A stretch of DNA of 56,121 nt from Paractinoplanes rishiriensis (GTDB lineage Bacteria > Actinomycetota > Actinomycetes > Mycobacteriales > Micromonosporaceae), in the NCBI RefSeq assembly GCF_016862375.1, contig NZ_BOMV01000110.1, positions 1 through 56,121 on the forward strand, read 5' to 3'. How positions within the stretch are numbered: the first letter of the stretch is position 1; every line of letters starts with the position of its first letter. Made by a program: the position numbers and the translations under genes. Below are positions 49,059 to 56,121 of the stretch, in pieces. The notes below the pieces were generated by a model. The model saw nothing but the letters and a program-made list of their open reading frames with translations. It searched no databases and was not told where the DNA came from.

Positions 49059-50564
49059 GTGTCCGCCACCATCCGTGACCTACGGCCACTCGCCGAGGCG
49101 GCCCCGGGCCGGGAGACCCTGCCGATCCGGATCCTCCAGGTCGGCGCCGGCAACTTCCTGCGCGGCTTCGCCGACTGGATGGTGCACCGGGCCAACGACG
49201 CGGGCGTGCTGCGGCACGGCATCGCGGTCATGAAGGCCACGCCGCGGCCCGAACAGGTCACCGGTCGGCTCGTCGAGCAGGACGGGATGTTCCACGTCCT
49301 GCTCGACGGCGTCCGGGACGGCCGTCCGTTCACCGAGACGACGCTGGTGACGGCGGTGCAGTCGGTCGTCGACGCGTACCGGGACTGGGACGGCTGCCGT
49401 GCCCTGATGCACGAGGAGACGCTGAGCCTGGTCATCTCCAACACCACGGACGCCGGCATCGTCTACGCCCCCGGCGACCTGGGCGCCGCACCACCCGCCT
49501 CGTTCCCCGCCAAGATGACGGCACTGCTGCACGAACGCTGGAGCCACTTCGCCGGCGACCCCCGGCGGGGCCTGTCGTTCCTGCCCTGCGAGCTCATCGA
49601 GGACAACGGTGCGACGCTGCGTTCGCTGATCCTGCGGCATGCCACCGAGGCGGCGCTCGACCCGCAGTTCATCGAGTGGGTCACCGCGCACTGCCGCTTC
49701 TACGACACCATCGTCGACCGCATCGTGCCGGGGCTTTCGGAGGGCGAGGCCGCCGAACTCCGCGCCTCGCTGGGCTTCGACGACCGGCTGATCGTCCGCG
49801 GCGAGCACTACGCCGACTGGGCGATCGCCGGCGGGCCGGAGATCCGTGACGAGTTCCCGCTCGACCGGGCCGCTCTGCCCGTGCGGTTCCTGTCCGACAT
49901 CCGGCCCTACCGGGAACGCAAGGTGCGCATCCTGAACGGCACGCACACCGCGATGGCGGCCGTCGGCCCGCTGGTGGGCTGCCGCACCGTGCTCGACGCC
50001 GTCCAGCATCCGGCGGTCGGCGCCTACCTGCGGCATCTGCTCGACGACGAGGTGCTGCCGTCGCTGCCGGCGCCGGAGGGCCCTGCGGACCTGCAGCAGT
50101 ACGCCGCCGCCATCCTCGACCGGTTCCGCAATCCCGCGCTGCAGCACCTGCTCGCCGACATCCGGCTCAACGCGCTCGCCAAGTGGCGGACGAGAAACCT
50201 GCCGGTGGTGCTCGACGCGTGGTCCCGAGGGCGGCGGGCCGACCTCGGGGTGTTCGCGTTCGCCTGCCTGCTGACCAGCTACGCGGGTGCCTTCGGGACG
50301 GTCGAGGTCCGCGACGACGAGACGCTCGTGAGCCGTCTGCGGGCCGATTTCGACGCCACCCGCACCGGCCCCTGGATCGCCGGCTTCGTCGCGTCGCTCG
50401 ACTGGCCCGAGCTGCGCGACGCCGCGACGGCAGCACGTCTCACCGCGGAGACCGATGCCCACGTGCGCGCGCTGCTCGGGACCGAGCCGGCCGGCGTGCT
50501 GTCCGCACTGCTGGCCGGCCGGGAAGCCGGGACTACCGGGCGCTGCAAGCCAGCGGCTGAGTAG
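49059..50564 (+). CDS. uxaB: Tagaturonate reductase (mannitol-dehydrogenase family)
   Basis: A 501-residue NAD(H)-dependent enzyme that reduces D-tagaturonate to D-altronate in galacturonate breakdown. The N-terminal nucleotide site is ILQVGAGNFLRGFADWMVHR near residues 24-43. The family's catalytic Lys region is RERKVRILNGTHTAMAAVGP near 287-306. SLVISNTTDAGIVYAPGDLG and SFLPCELIEDNGATLRSLIL are typical of UxaB rather than mannitol dehydrogenase. GTG at 49059 follows GAGGAG. It ends the rhamnosidase operon, which links rhamnoside hydrolysis with galacturonate use; rhamnogalacturonan contains both sugars. Fructuronate reductase (UxuB) is the closest alternative. The 3' end overlaps the convergent esterase gene by 32 bases. 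Confidence 0.83.
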   Translation: MSATIRDLRPLAEAAPGRETLPIRILQVGAGNFLRGFADWMVHRANDAGVLRHGIAVMKATPRPEQVTGRLVEQDGMFHVLLDGVRDGRPFTETTLVTAVQSVVDAYRDWDGCRALMHEETLSLVISNTTDAGIVYAPGDLGAAPPASFPAKMTALLHERWSHFAGDPRRGLSFLPCELIEDNGATLRSLILRHATEAALDPQFIEWVTAHCRFYDTIVDRIVPGLSEGEAAELRASLGFDDRLIVRGEHYADWAIAGGPEIRDEFPLDRAALPVRFLSDIRPYRERKVRILNGTHTAMAAVGPLVGCRTVLDAVQHPAVGAYLRHLLDDEVLPSLPAPEGPADLQQYAAAILDRFRNPALQHLLADIRLNALAKWRTRNLPVVLDAWSRGRRADLGVFAFACLLTSYAGAFGTVEVRDDETLVSRLRADFDATRTGPWIAGFVASLDWPELRDAATAARLTAETDAHVRALLGTEPAGVLSALLAGREAGTTGRCKPAAE

Positions 50565-51765
50565 GAGCGTTCCCGGTGGCGATGTAGCCGAAGGTGGTCG
50601 ACGCGCCGGCCGCCACCGGACCGTTCCACGTCTCGTTTCGCACGGTCGCCGCGGTGCCGCTCGCGGTCAGCGCGCCGCCCCAGACCTGGTTGATCGTCTG
50701 GCCGCTGCCCAGCGTCCAGCTGACGGTCCAGCCGTTGATCGCCGCCGAGCCGGCCCGCACCGTCACCTCACCCTGGTATCCGCCGGACCACGAGTTGACC
50801 GTCCGGTGCGTGGCTTCGCAGGGGCCGCCAACCGGCGGCGTGGTCGGCGTCGTCGTCGGGGCGGCCGTGGTCGGTTGCGCCGTGGGGCCGGTCGTCGGTG
50901 ACGTCGTGATCAGCGGGCAGCTGCTCTGGTACTGGGAGATGCCGGAGCGGTCGGTGAGCGGGCACAGGAACTGGCTGTAGCGGGCGTCGTCGTCGACGAA
51001 GATCTTCAGCCAGGGGATCATCGTGCGCGCCAGGATGGTGCTCGGCTGACCGATGTAGTTGTGGCCGGCGCCGGTGATCTCGAGATAGCCCCGCTCGGTG
51101 GTGGCCGGCACGGTGTTGTACAGACTGGTGAGCCGGGAGGGCGGCACGAGGGTGTCGTTCTGCATCGCGTAGATCAGGGTCGGCACCCGGTCGTTGGCCA
51201 GGCTGCCCGACGGCAGGTGGGGCGCGTTGCCGATGGTGGCCCGCAGCGACGGCCGGCGCAGGGCCGCGTCGAGCGCACCGCCGCCGCCCATCGAGTGGCC
51301 CGCCACCGCGAGCCGGCCGGCGTCGACCCGGGTGCGCACCGAGCTGCTCCCGGTCAGGTAGTCCAGCGCGGCCAGCAGCTGGGTCCCGCGGCTGGTCGGG
51401 CTGTCGTTGAGGTTGTTGGTCTCGATGCCGAACACGACGAAGCCCTGCGACGCGAGTCGCGGGCCGAGCCAGGCGATGCCGGGCCAGGTGCCGTTGAGAC
51501 CGGGCGAGATGGCGATCCCACCGAAGGTGCCCTGACTGGTGTCGGTCGGGTAGTAGATCACTCCGCCGCCGAAGCCGTTGCCGCGCGGCACGGTGACCGA
51601 TGCGGTGGCGAACGGGCCGGTCACCGCCGCGATGCTGGCGGCGGTCGGGTCCGGCCCACGCTGGTACGGGTTGTCGGCGGCCGACGCGGGACTGACGGCC
51701 ACCGAGCCGGCGAGGAGGCCCAACCCGATCGTTGTCGCGGCCAGGAACTTGCGGACGCGGGACAT
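50533..51765 (-). CDS. Secreted cutinase / PET-hydrolase-like polyesterase with CBM2
   Basis: A 410-residue exported esterase. After the signal peptide (1-30) comes the polyesterase domain, about residues 33-284, which opens with NPYQRGPDP as in actinobacterial cutinases. The triad is S158 (GHSMGGGG), D204 (QNDTLVPP) and H235 (GAGHNYIG). Two Cys in FLCPLTD and YQSSCP match the C-terminal disulfide of LCC. The oxyanion/subsite Tyr of known PET hydrolases (GYTA) is Leu here (SPGLNGT), and the subsite Trp is His (NAPHLPSG). A Pro/Thr linker near 287-315 leads to a CBM2 cellulose-binding module (316-410, from GPCEATHRTV). Plant cutin or suberin is the likely natural substrate. TAACGTTGCTCA repeats lie upstream. 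ATG at 51765 has AAGGG at proper distance. Confidence 0.86.
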   Translation of the reverse strand: MSRVRKFLAATTIGLGLLAGSVAVSPASAADNPYQRGPDPTAASIAAVTGPFATASVTVPRGNGFGGGVIYYPTDTSQGTFGGIAISPGLNGTWPGIAWLGPRLASQGFVVFGIETNNLNDSPTSRGTQLLAALDYLTGSSSVRTRVDAGRLAVAGHSMGGGGALDAALRRPSLRATIGNAPHLPSGSLANDRVPTLIYAMQNDTLVPPSRLTSLYNTVPATTERGYLEITGAGHNYIGQPSTILARTMIPWLKIFVDDDARYSQFLCPLTDRSGISQYQSSCPLITTSPTTGPTAQPTTAAPTTTPTTPPVGGPCEATHRTVNSWSGGYQGEVTVRAGSAAINGWTVSWTLGSGQTINQVWGGALTASGTAATVRNETWNGPVAAGASTTFGYIATGNAPTQPLACSAR

Positions 51766-51794
51766 GGCTTTCACCCTTCCCTGGGTGTTGTGGG

Positions 51795-51806
51795 TAACGT
51801 TGCTCA
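51795..51806. promoter_or_regulatory. TAACGTTGCTCA repeat, copy 1 (upstream of the esterase)
   Basis: This 12-base sequence lies 30 bases before the esterase start and recurs exactly at 51883-51894. It contains TAACGTT, which is shared with the putative LacI operators at 38795 and 38862, so control by one of the LacI paralogues is plausible. Confidence 0.5.
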
Positions 51807-51882
51807 ACTGGGCCATAGAACGATATGTATCTATGCGTTGGCGGTCAAGATGAGCATGGTCTTTATGCGCACACGTGCCGGA

Positions 51883-51894
51883 TAACGTTGCTCA
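51883..51894. promoter_or_regulatory. TAACGTTGCTCA repeat, copy 2
   Basis: Exact second copy of the 12-base repeat, 88 bases from copy 1 and overlapping the stop codon of the permease remnant. It may be a second operator for the esterase promoter. Confidence 0.45.
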
Positions 51895-52425
51895 GCCGGT
51901 ACCGCTGTAACGGCGGCTGGTGAGGCCGTTGAGCAGGGCCGCGAAGACGAGCACGGCGCCCAGGGCGAACAACTGGTACTGGGCACCCTCGTTACCGGCG
52001 AAGGCCAGCAGGATGCCGGCGTTGAGCCAGACGATCAGGAGCGTGGTGAGCACCACCCCGGACACCCGGCCGATACCGCCGGTGATCGCGACGCCGCGGA
52101 GCACGGCAATGGTGATGGCCGGCAGCGCCATGCCGTTGCCGGTGACGCCGGCGTCGGGGCGCGCCGAGGCGAACTGGCTGACGGTCACGACCGCCACCAG
52201 GCCGGAGATGAGACCGGCGTAGACGTACGCCTTGAACCGGGTGTCCCGGCCGAACAGCGGCAGCTCGACGGCCCGGCTCAGCGAGTAGAGGTCCTGGATG
52301 GGCGGCGTACTGATCGGGCTCTGATCGTTGATCACGATCGCCAGGGACTTGCACGCGTAGTAGGTCGCCAGCGTGGCGATCAGGGCCGGGAAGCCGATGT
52401 AGGACACCAGCACGCCGTTGACCGC
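51892..52425 (-). pseudogene. C-terminal remnant of a ribose/rhamnose-type sugar ABC permease
   Basis: About 175 codons of the C-terminal part of an RbsC/RhaP-like permease. Readable stretches are SYIGFPALIATLATYYACKS, IAVLRGVAITGGIGRVSGVV and LTTLLIVWLNAGILLAFAGN. The frame is intact to the stop at 51892, but the N-terminal half, including the first membrane segments, is missing. Upstream the sequence passes directly into the C-terminal part of the ABC ATPase in another frame, which marks a deletion between about 52415 and 52450. It cannot form a working permease. It was probably part of a rhamnose importer that belonged to this locus. Confidence 0.75.
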
Positions 52426-53080
52426 CCGCGGGCCGGTGCCGCGCGCGAGGGCCGCTCGCCGGACAGCACCTCACCGACCATGAGCTCGGCGATCTGCCGC
52501 GCGCTCAGGTCGCCGATCGGATAGGTGCCGACGGTGGTGCCGTCGCGCATCACGGTCACCTCGTCGGCGATCCGGACCAGTTCGTCGAGCCGGTGGGAGA
52601 TGTAGACGACCGCGACGCCCGCCGCGGTGAGCCGCCGGACCACGGCGAACAGCACGTCGATCTCGGCGTGGGTGAGGATCGCTGACGGTTCGTCGAGGAT
52701 GAGCACGGTGGCGTCGTGGGACAGCGCCTTGGCGATGGAGACCTGCTGCCGCTCGGCGACCGAAAGGCTCGCCGGCCGGCGAGGCGCCCGGGCAGATCCA
52801 GCATGGCCAGCAACTCCACCACGTGCCGGTTCTGTGCCGCCCAGTCGACCCGGCCCCGGCGGCGCAGCTCACGACCCAGAAAGATGTTCTCGGCGACGGT
52901 CAGCTCGTCGAACAACTGCGGTTCCTGATAGACGTGGCGATGCCCAGCGCGATGGCGTCGGACGTGGACCCGATCGTCACCGGCGCGCCGCCGAACTCGA
53001 CGGTGCCGGCGTCGGACCGTTCCGCGCCGGCGACGATCTTGATCATCGTGGACTTCCCGGCGATGCGACCTGGCGGGTGA
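52426..53080 (-). pseudogene. Decayed sugar ABC ATPase (RbsA/RhaT-like), several frameshifts
   Basis: Fragments of one ATPase domain in three frames. From the 5' side: AGKSTMIKIVAGAERSDAGT (the second half of Walker A is left; the first Gly motif is gone), then a shift at about 52933. Next is VYQEPQLFDELTVAENIFLG, then a shift near 52779. Last is SLSVAERQQVSIAKALSHDA (signature), VLILDEPSAILTHAEIDVLF (Walker B), YISHRLDELVRIADEVTVMR and LMVGEVLSGERPS. The second ATPase domain is missing. At least two single-base shifts and two deletions make it a clear pseudogene. It was probably the partner of the permease remnant. Confidence 0.8.
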
Positions 53081-53084
53081 AACC

Positions 53085-53351
53085 GCAGGCAGGCCCGCTG
53101 AGCTGGCGCAGGGCCAGGTGCCGACGTCCGCCGGACCGCTCGTGGTCAAGTGGGCCCGGGACGCGGCGGGCCAGTTCCGCCTCCAGGCCACCGCACCGGC
53201 CGGAACCGGGGGCCAGATCTGGATTTCGCTGGCGTCGGCGTCGGCCACCAGCACCCCGGTCACCTCCGGCGCGACCTTCGTGGGGCGGAACGGCCTCTAC
53301 GACGTCTATTCGGTCGGCGCCGGACTCGCCGAGTTCACCTCGGCTCCCTGA
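53085..53351 (+). pseudogene. 3' remnant of a third GH78-type rhamnosidase gene
   Basis: On the plus strand the sequence reads KPQAGPLSW in one frame. After a small shift near 53107 it continues in another: QVPTSAGPLVVKWARDAAGQ, ATAPAGTGGQIWISLASA and FVGRNGLYDVYSVGAGLAEF, to the stop at 53349-53351. This pattern matches the C-terminal beta domain of the secreted rhamnosidase in this window (LVVKPKPVGDLT, then KSAGRFALSVTVPANTQAEV). Only the last 80 codons or so are left. It overlaps the 3' end of the convergent LacI gene. Confidence 0.65.
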
Positions 53352-54379
53352 ACAGGTGCGGCGGTGGTGCGCCGGACGGCCAGTGAGGGGGTCAGCTTGA
53401 CCTGAACGGTGCGGCGGGTCCGGTCGGCGATCCGGTCGATCACGAGGCGGGCGGCGTTGGCGCCCATTTCGCGCCCGTCCTGGTCGACGCTGGTCAGCGA
53501 GATCGGCCCGAACGCGGCCAGGGCGCTGTTGTCATAACCGACCACCGAGATGTCGTCCGGGATGGTCAGCCCGGCCTCGGCGATGGCTTCCATGGCGCCG
53601 AGGGCGACGACGTCCGCACCGGCGAAGATCGCGGTCGGCCGGTGCGGCCGGGACAGCAGTTCCTTGGCCCCGGCGTAGCCGCCGTGGTGGGTGTAGCTGG
53701 TCGACGCGATGTCGATCTCGTCGGCCAGTCCCCGGGCGCGCATCGCGTCGCGGTACCCGTTGGCGCGTTGTGCGTTGGGCATTTCGGCCAGGCGTACGGG
53801 ATCTGTCTCGTGGTGTTCGATGTGCGCGATGCGGCGGTGGCCCAGGTCGGCCAGATGGTCGACGACCAGGGCGGCACCCGCGACGTCGTCGTCGGTGACC
53901 GAGTCGTAGGTGGTGGCGGAGCCATGCCGGCCGACGACCACGGTGGGCACGCTGCGCGCGACGGTGTTCAGCCGGGTCTTCGAGGAGACCGGCGCGATGA
54001 GGACGAGGCCGTCCATGCTGCGGTCGATCATCGCGTCGATGACCCGGGCCTCGGCCTGTTCGCCGTTGCAGCCGGGGGCGAGCAGAACCTGGTAGTCGGT
54101 GTCGCCGAGCTGGGTGGTGATGCCGTCGAGGATGTCGGCGAAGAACAGGTTGCGCAGGTCGGGCAGCATCACGCCGATGGTGTAGGTCTGCCCGCGGAGT
54201 CCCCGGGCCGCGGCGGACGGCCGGAAGCCGAGTTCGTCGATGGCCTGCTGCACCTTGGCCCGCATGGCCGGGCTGGCACCGTAGGCGTTGCGCAGGACCT
54301 TGGAGACGGCGGTGGTGGAGACCTGTGCGTGGCGCGCGACGTCGATGATGGTGATCCGGCGGGGCGCGGGCTTGGGCAT
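53306..54379 (-). CDS. LacI-family repressor, second paralogue
   Basis: A 357-residue repressor, very similar along its whole length to the LacI protein at 37747-38778. It has the helix-turn-helix ITIIDVARHAQVSTTAVSKV near residues 8-27, the hinge FRPSAAARGLRG and the core segments YTIGVMLPDLRNLFFADILD, MDGLVLIAPVSSKTRLN and GADVVALGAMEAIAEAGLTI. The identical recognition helices suggest that both bind the same or nearly the same operator. ATG at 54379 follows a G-rich site. Its neighbours are decayed transport and rhamnosidase genes, so its original target operon has been largely lost; the esterase promoter with TAACGTT sites is a possible present target. A C-terminal tail of about 15 extra residues runs into the rhamnosidase remnant. 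Confidence 0.88.
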   Translation of the reverse strand: MPKPAPRRITIIDVARHAQVSTTAVSKVLRNAYGASPAMRAKVQQAIDELGFRPSAAARGLRGQTYTIGVMLPDLRNLFFADILDGITTQLGDTDYQVLLAPGCNGEQAEARVIDAMIDRSMDGLVLIAPVSSKTRLNTVARSVPTVVVGRHGSATTYDSVTDDDVAGAALVVDHLADLGHRRIAHIEHHETDPVRLAEMPNAQRANGYRDAMRARGLADEIDIASTSYTHHGGYAGAKELLSRPHRPTAIFAGADVVALGAMEAIAEAGLTIPDDISVVGYDNSALAAFGPISLTSVDQDGREMGANAARLVIDRIADRTRRTVQVKLTPSLAVRRTTAAPVQGAEVNSASPAPTE

Positions 54380-54396
54380 ACCCCCGAGAGTACTGA

Positions 54397-54587
54397 TCAA
54401 CGGACCGGTGGCGGCGCGGTGCTGGCCCGGACCACCAGGGTGGGGGAGAAGCGCACCTGCGCGGCCGGCCGGCCGCGGTCGGCGATGCGTTCCAGCAGCA
54501 GCCGGGCCGCGGTCACGCCGACCTGGTGGCCGGCCTGGTCGACGGTGGTGGGCGGGACCGGGCCGATCCTGGCGGGGCTGATGTTGT
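54397..54587 (-). pseudogene. C-terminal remnant of a third LacI-family gene, cut by an IS element
   Basis: Sixty-three codons to the TGA at 54397 read DNISPARIGPVPPTTVDQAG, then QVGVTAARLLLERIADRGRP and VRFSPTLVVRAS. They align with the ends of the other two LacI proteins (GYDNSALAAFGPISLTSVDQ in the neighbour). The gene is interrupted at the YDN position by the CTAG target and the left inverted repeat of the IS701-type element. The rest of the gene should lie beyond the element, outside the window. Confidence 0.82.
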
Positions 54588-54591
54588 CTAG

Positions 54592-54608
54592 CGGTAGTTT
54601 GTCGTCTT
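54592..54608 (+). repeat. Left terminal inverted repeat of the IS701 element
   Basis: CGGTAGTTTGTCGTCTT; preceded by the CTAG target site and immediately followed by the transposase stop codon region. It matches the right end with one mismatch. Confidence 0.88.
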
Positions 54609-56087
54609 TATGGTGGTAGATAGAGGTTGAGGGCGTGGCCGTTTCCGACGGCGTTGAGCAGTTGCTGGAGTTCGCGGGGTGGCGGTTTGGTGGTCCATGC
54701 TGTCCAGCAGCGTTGCAGGAGCAGCCATGGGGTGAGCCAGGCGCGGACAGCGCGCAGGGCTTTCGGCCAACTGGGCTGTTCAGTGGGGCTGGTTTCGGCG
54801 CCCCCTCTCTCCGGAGTCGTCGGGGACGGTTTCCGGGACGGTTGCGGTGTGGTCGTTTGTGGGTGGTTGGTCGAACCAGGCGTCCCAGCAAAACGAGAAT
54901 GCGCAGTTCACGAGGGTTTGGTGGCGGCGGATCGCGGTGGCGGAGCGGACTTGGAAGTCGGCCCAGCCCAGTTCGTCCTTGACTTGTTTGTAGCTTTGCT
55001 CGATCCAGTGCCTGATCCCATAGAGCCGCACGACCTCGGTCAGGTCCGCGGGTTCGCGGGCGGCCTCGGCATTGTCGTGCGGGCCGCTGGGGCGGGGCAG
55101 GTTCGTGGCCAGGTACCAGGTGGCCTTGTCCGGCAGGGTTTGCGGGTCGGTGGTGGCGATGACCAGGCGGGTGTGCCCGTCGGGTCCCCACCAGCCGAGC
55201 CGGGCGTCGGTGGCCCACCAGGTCTCGGTGCGTCCGTCGCGGAAGGTTCGCGTGACCGGTTGCCAGCCGCCCGGGTTCTCGGGGCCGGCCCAGGGCACGG
55301 CGCGGGCGGCGTCTTTCGGCGTGTACACCTCGGCGCCGTACTGCCACGAGCCGCGCGACGGTTTGAGGGCCATGACGAAACCCAGCCCGCTCTGACGTAG
55401 CGCGCCGCGAAGGTCGTCGTGCTCGCCGTAGAAGCTGTCCGCCACCACTGCCCGGCAGGTCACGCCTGCCGCGAGCGCTTCGGCGATCAGATCGGCGGCG
55501 ATCTGCAACTTGGTCCGGAACTCGGGGTCGGACTGCTTGCGGGGGAAGTGGGAAGCCGGGGTGTAAGGCTGCGCGTGCAATGGATAGTAGAGGCGTTCGT
55601 CAGCCCAGACCGTGGTCACCGTGACGATGCCGTTGTCGGTCTTGCCGTAACGGCCCAGCCACTGCCGGCCGACATGCGCCGTCGCGGTGCCGTCCTTGCG
55701 GTCGCCGGAGTCGTCGATCGCGATCACACCCCGCGCGTGCGGCGCGGTCGCCGGATCGTTCACCAGCAACTCGAGCCGCCGCCGGTTGACCTCGTCGGCG
55801 TCCCATGTGGACTGCGACAGGAAGTACTGCAACCGTTGCACCGCAGCGTGCTGCGCCCCGGTGACCGGTTCCGCTCCGGCCAGCCCGGTGAGCGTCTTGT
55901 TCCGATCGCGAGGCGCCAGCAGGCCGGTCAGATACTCCCGAAACCCCCGCCGCTGCGCCAACCGGGAGAACAACTCGTCGAAACAGGCCGCGTAGTCCTC
56001 CAACGGACCCGCAGCCGGCGGGCACACCGCGCGAACCACCCAGCACCCCAACGCTCGATCCGACACCTGCCGAGCGCAACGCCACAC
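54608..56087 (-). pseudogene. IS701-type DDE transposase, frameshifted near its C-terminus
   Basis: A transposase of about 492 residues if whole. The main frame runs from GTG 56087 (GTG 56066 is an alternative) to a stop at 54780 and contains EYLTGLLAPRDRNKTLTGLA, the first Asp in VIAIDDSGDRKDG, the second in VVADSFYGEHDDLR and the Glu in IRHWIEQSYKQVKDELGW. After 54805 the native sequence continues in another frame: SWPKALRAVRAWLTPWLLLQ, then ELQQLLNAVG and the typical end HALNLYLPP, stop at 54608-54610. The shift sits in a run of five C (54801-54805, five G on the coding strand). It may be a mutation, a homopolymer error or programmed frameshifting. Confidence 0.85.
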
Positions 56088-56104
56088 ACCGAAGAAAGGT
56101 TACG

Positions 56105-56121
56105 AAGCCGACAAACTACCG
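56105..56121 (-). repeat. Right terminal inverted repeat of the IS701 element
   Basis: Read on the minus strand it is CGGTAGTTTGTCGGCTT. Its outer base is the last base of the window. Confidence 0.88.

Larger units (their letters stand above)
54592..56121. mobile_element. IS701-family insertion sequence
   Basis: The element is bounded by inverted repeats that start CGGTAGTTTGTCG on both sides: left at 54592-54608, right at 56105-56121, with 16 of 17 bases equal. The four bases before the left end are CTAG (54588-54591), the usual target duplication of IS701 elements. The right end coincides with the last base of the window, so the second CTAG cannot be seen. Total length is 1530 bases. It carries one transposase gene and splits a LacI gene. 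A window or contig ending exactly at the IS end suggests that further copies exist in the genome. Confidence 0.9.

Noticed and set aside
52426..53080. A working sugar ABC ATPase gene
   Set aside because: Walker A is incomplete, there are at least two frameshifts, and the second ATPase domain is absent.
54588..54770. 60-codon minus-strand frame at the IS left end
   Set aside because: The true coding frame here is the transposase C-terminus that ends LNLYLPP at 54608; this frame is its shadow and crosses the inverted repeat.
54780..56087. Transposase regarded as complete at the stop at 54780
   Set aside because: The residues before that stop are atypical and the family C-terminus is plainly readable in the next frame down to 54608.
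1..56121. CRISPR arrays, tRNA, rRNA or prophage genes
   Set aside because: No regularly spaced repeats, tRNA-like clover leaves, rRNA sequence or phage structural genes were recognised when reading through; a tool scan could still find a tRNA that I overlooked.

Overview
The window is high-GC actinobacterial DNA and looks like a filamentous soil actinomycete, most likely a Micromonosporaceae (Actinoplanes-like) chromosome. The reasons are strong GC3 bias, many GTG starts with GGAGG-type ribosome sites and GTGA/ATGA overlaps, a Scr1-type DUF5753 XRE regulator, a mycothiol-dependent MDMPI enzyme, an ECF sigma factor with a CU044_5270-type partner, MEDS-domain regulators, a perfect CebR box in front of a GH6 cellulase, and many secreted CAZymes. 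The genus is inferred; no 16S gene or tRNA was seen.

Layout. 0-3 kb: 5' end of a GH6 cellulase under a CebR operator, a secreted HExxHxxGxxD metalloprotease, and an XRE regulator flanked by TGCACGTGCA palindromes plus a small partner gene. 3-13.7 kb: a polymorphic-toxin locus. A frameshifted DNRLRE/LamG secreted protein precedes a 2.25-kilo-residue secreted RHS/YD-repeat protein that ends in a Hint domain and a colicin-D-like tRNase tip, followed directly by a colicin-D-type immunity gene. 14-16.5 kb: KDG kinase and KDPG aldolase, divergent from an IclR regulator. 16.6-22 kb: a heterodimeric ABC exporter and a subtilisin with a Trp-pentad C-terminus. 22-25.7 kb: GH3 beta-glucosidase and a PQQ-like propeller protein. 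25.7-37.7 kb: mostly single genes of ordinary type (AhpD-like pair, MFS, broken thioredoxin lipoprotein, MDMPI, GNAT, ArsR/AHSA1 pair, SIMPL, I36/crystallin-like protein, ECF/CU044_5270, FKBP, MEDS pair, propeller protein).

37.7-50.6 kb is the most coherent metabolic locus. A LacI regulator diverges from two sugar ABC permeases, a cytoplasmic GH78 alpha-L-rhamnosidase, the solute-binding lipoprotein, a GH1 enzyme, a secreted GH78 and tagaturonate reductase. With kdgK and eda at 14-15.7 kb this points to breakdown of rhamnose- and galacturonate-containing pectin (rhamnogalacturonan) and to the hexuronate route to pyruvate. Isomerase and dehydratase steps (uxaC, uxaA) are not in the window.

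50.5-56.1 kb: a secreted cutinase/PET-hydrolase-like esterase fused to a CBM2, then a stretch of decayed genes (sugar ABC permease, ABC ATPase, GH78 C-terminus), a second LacI paralogue, the tail of a third LacI cut by an IS701-type element with a CTAG target site, and that element itself, whose right inverted repeat is the last base of the window.

Several genes carry single lesions (one-base shifts at about 4621, 36800-36803 and 54801-54805; an amber codon at 28257-28259). They could be true pseudogenes or base-calling errors; the raw reads should decide.
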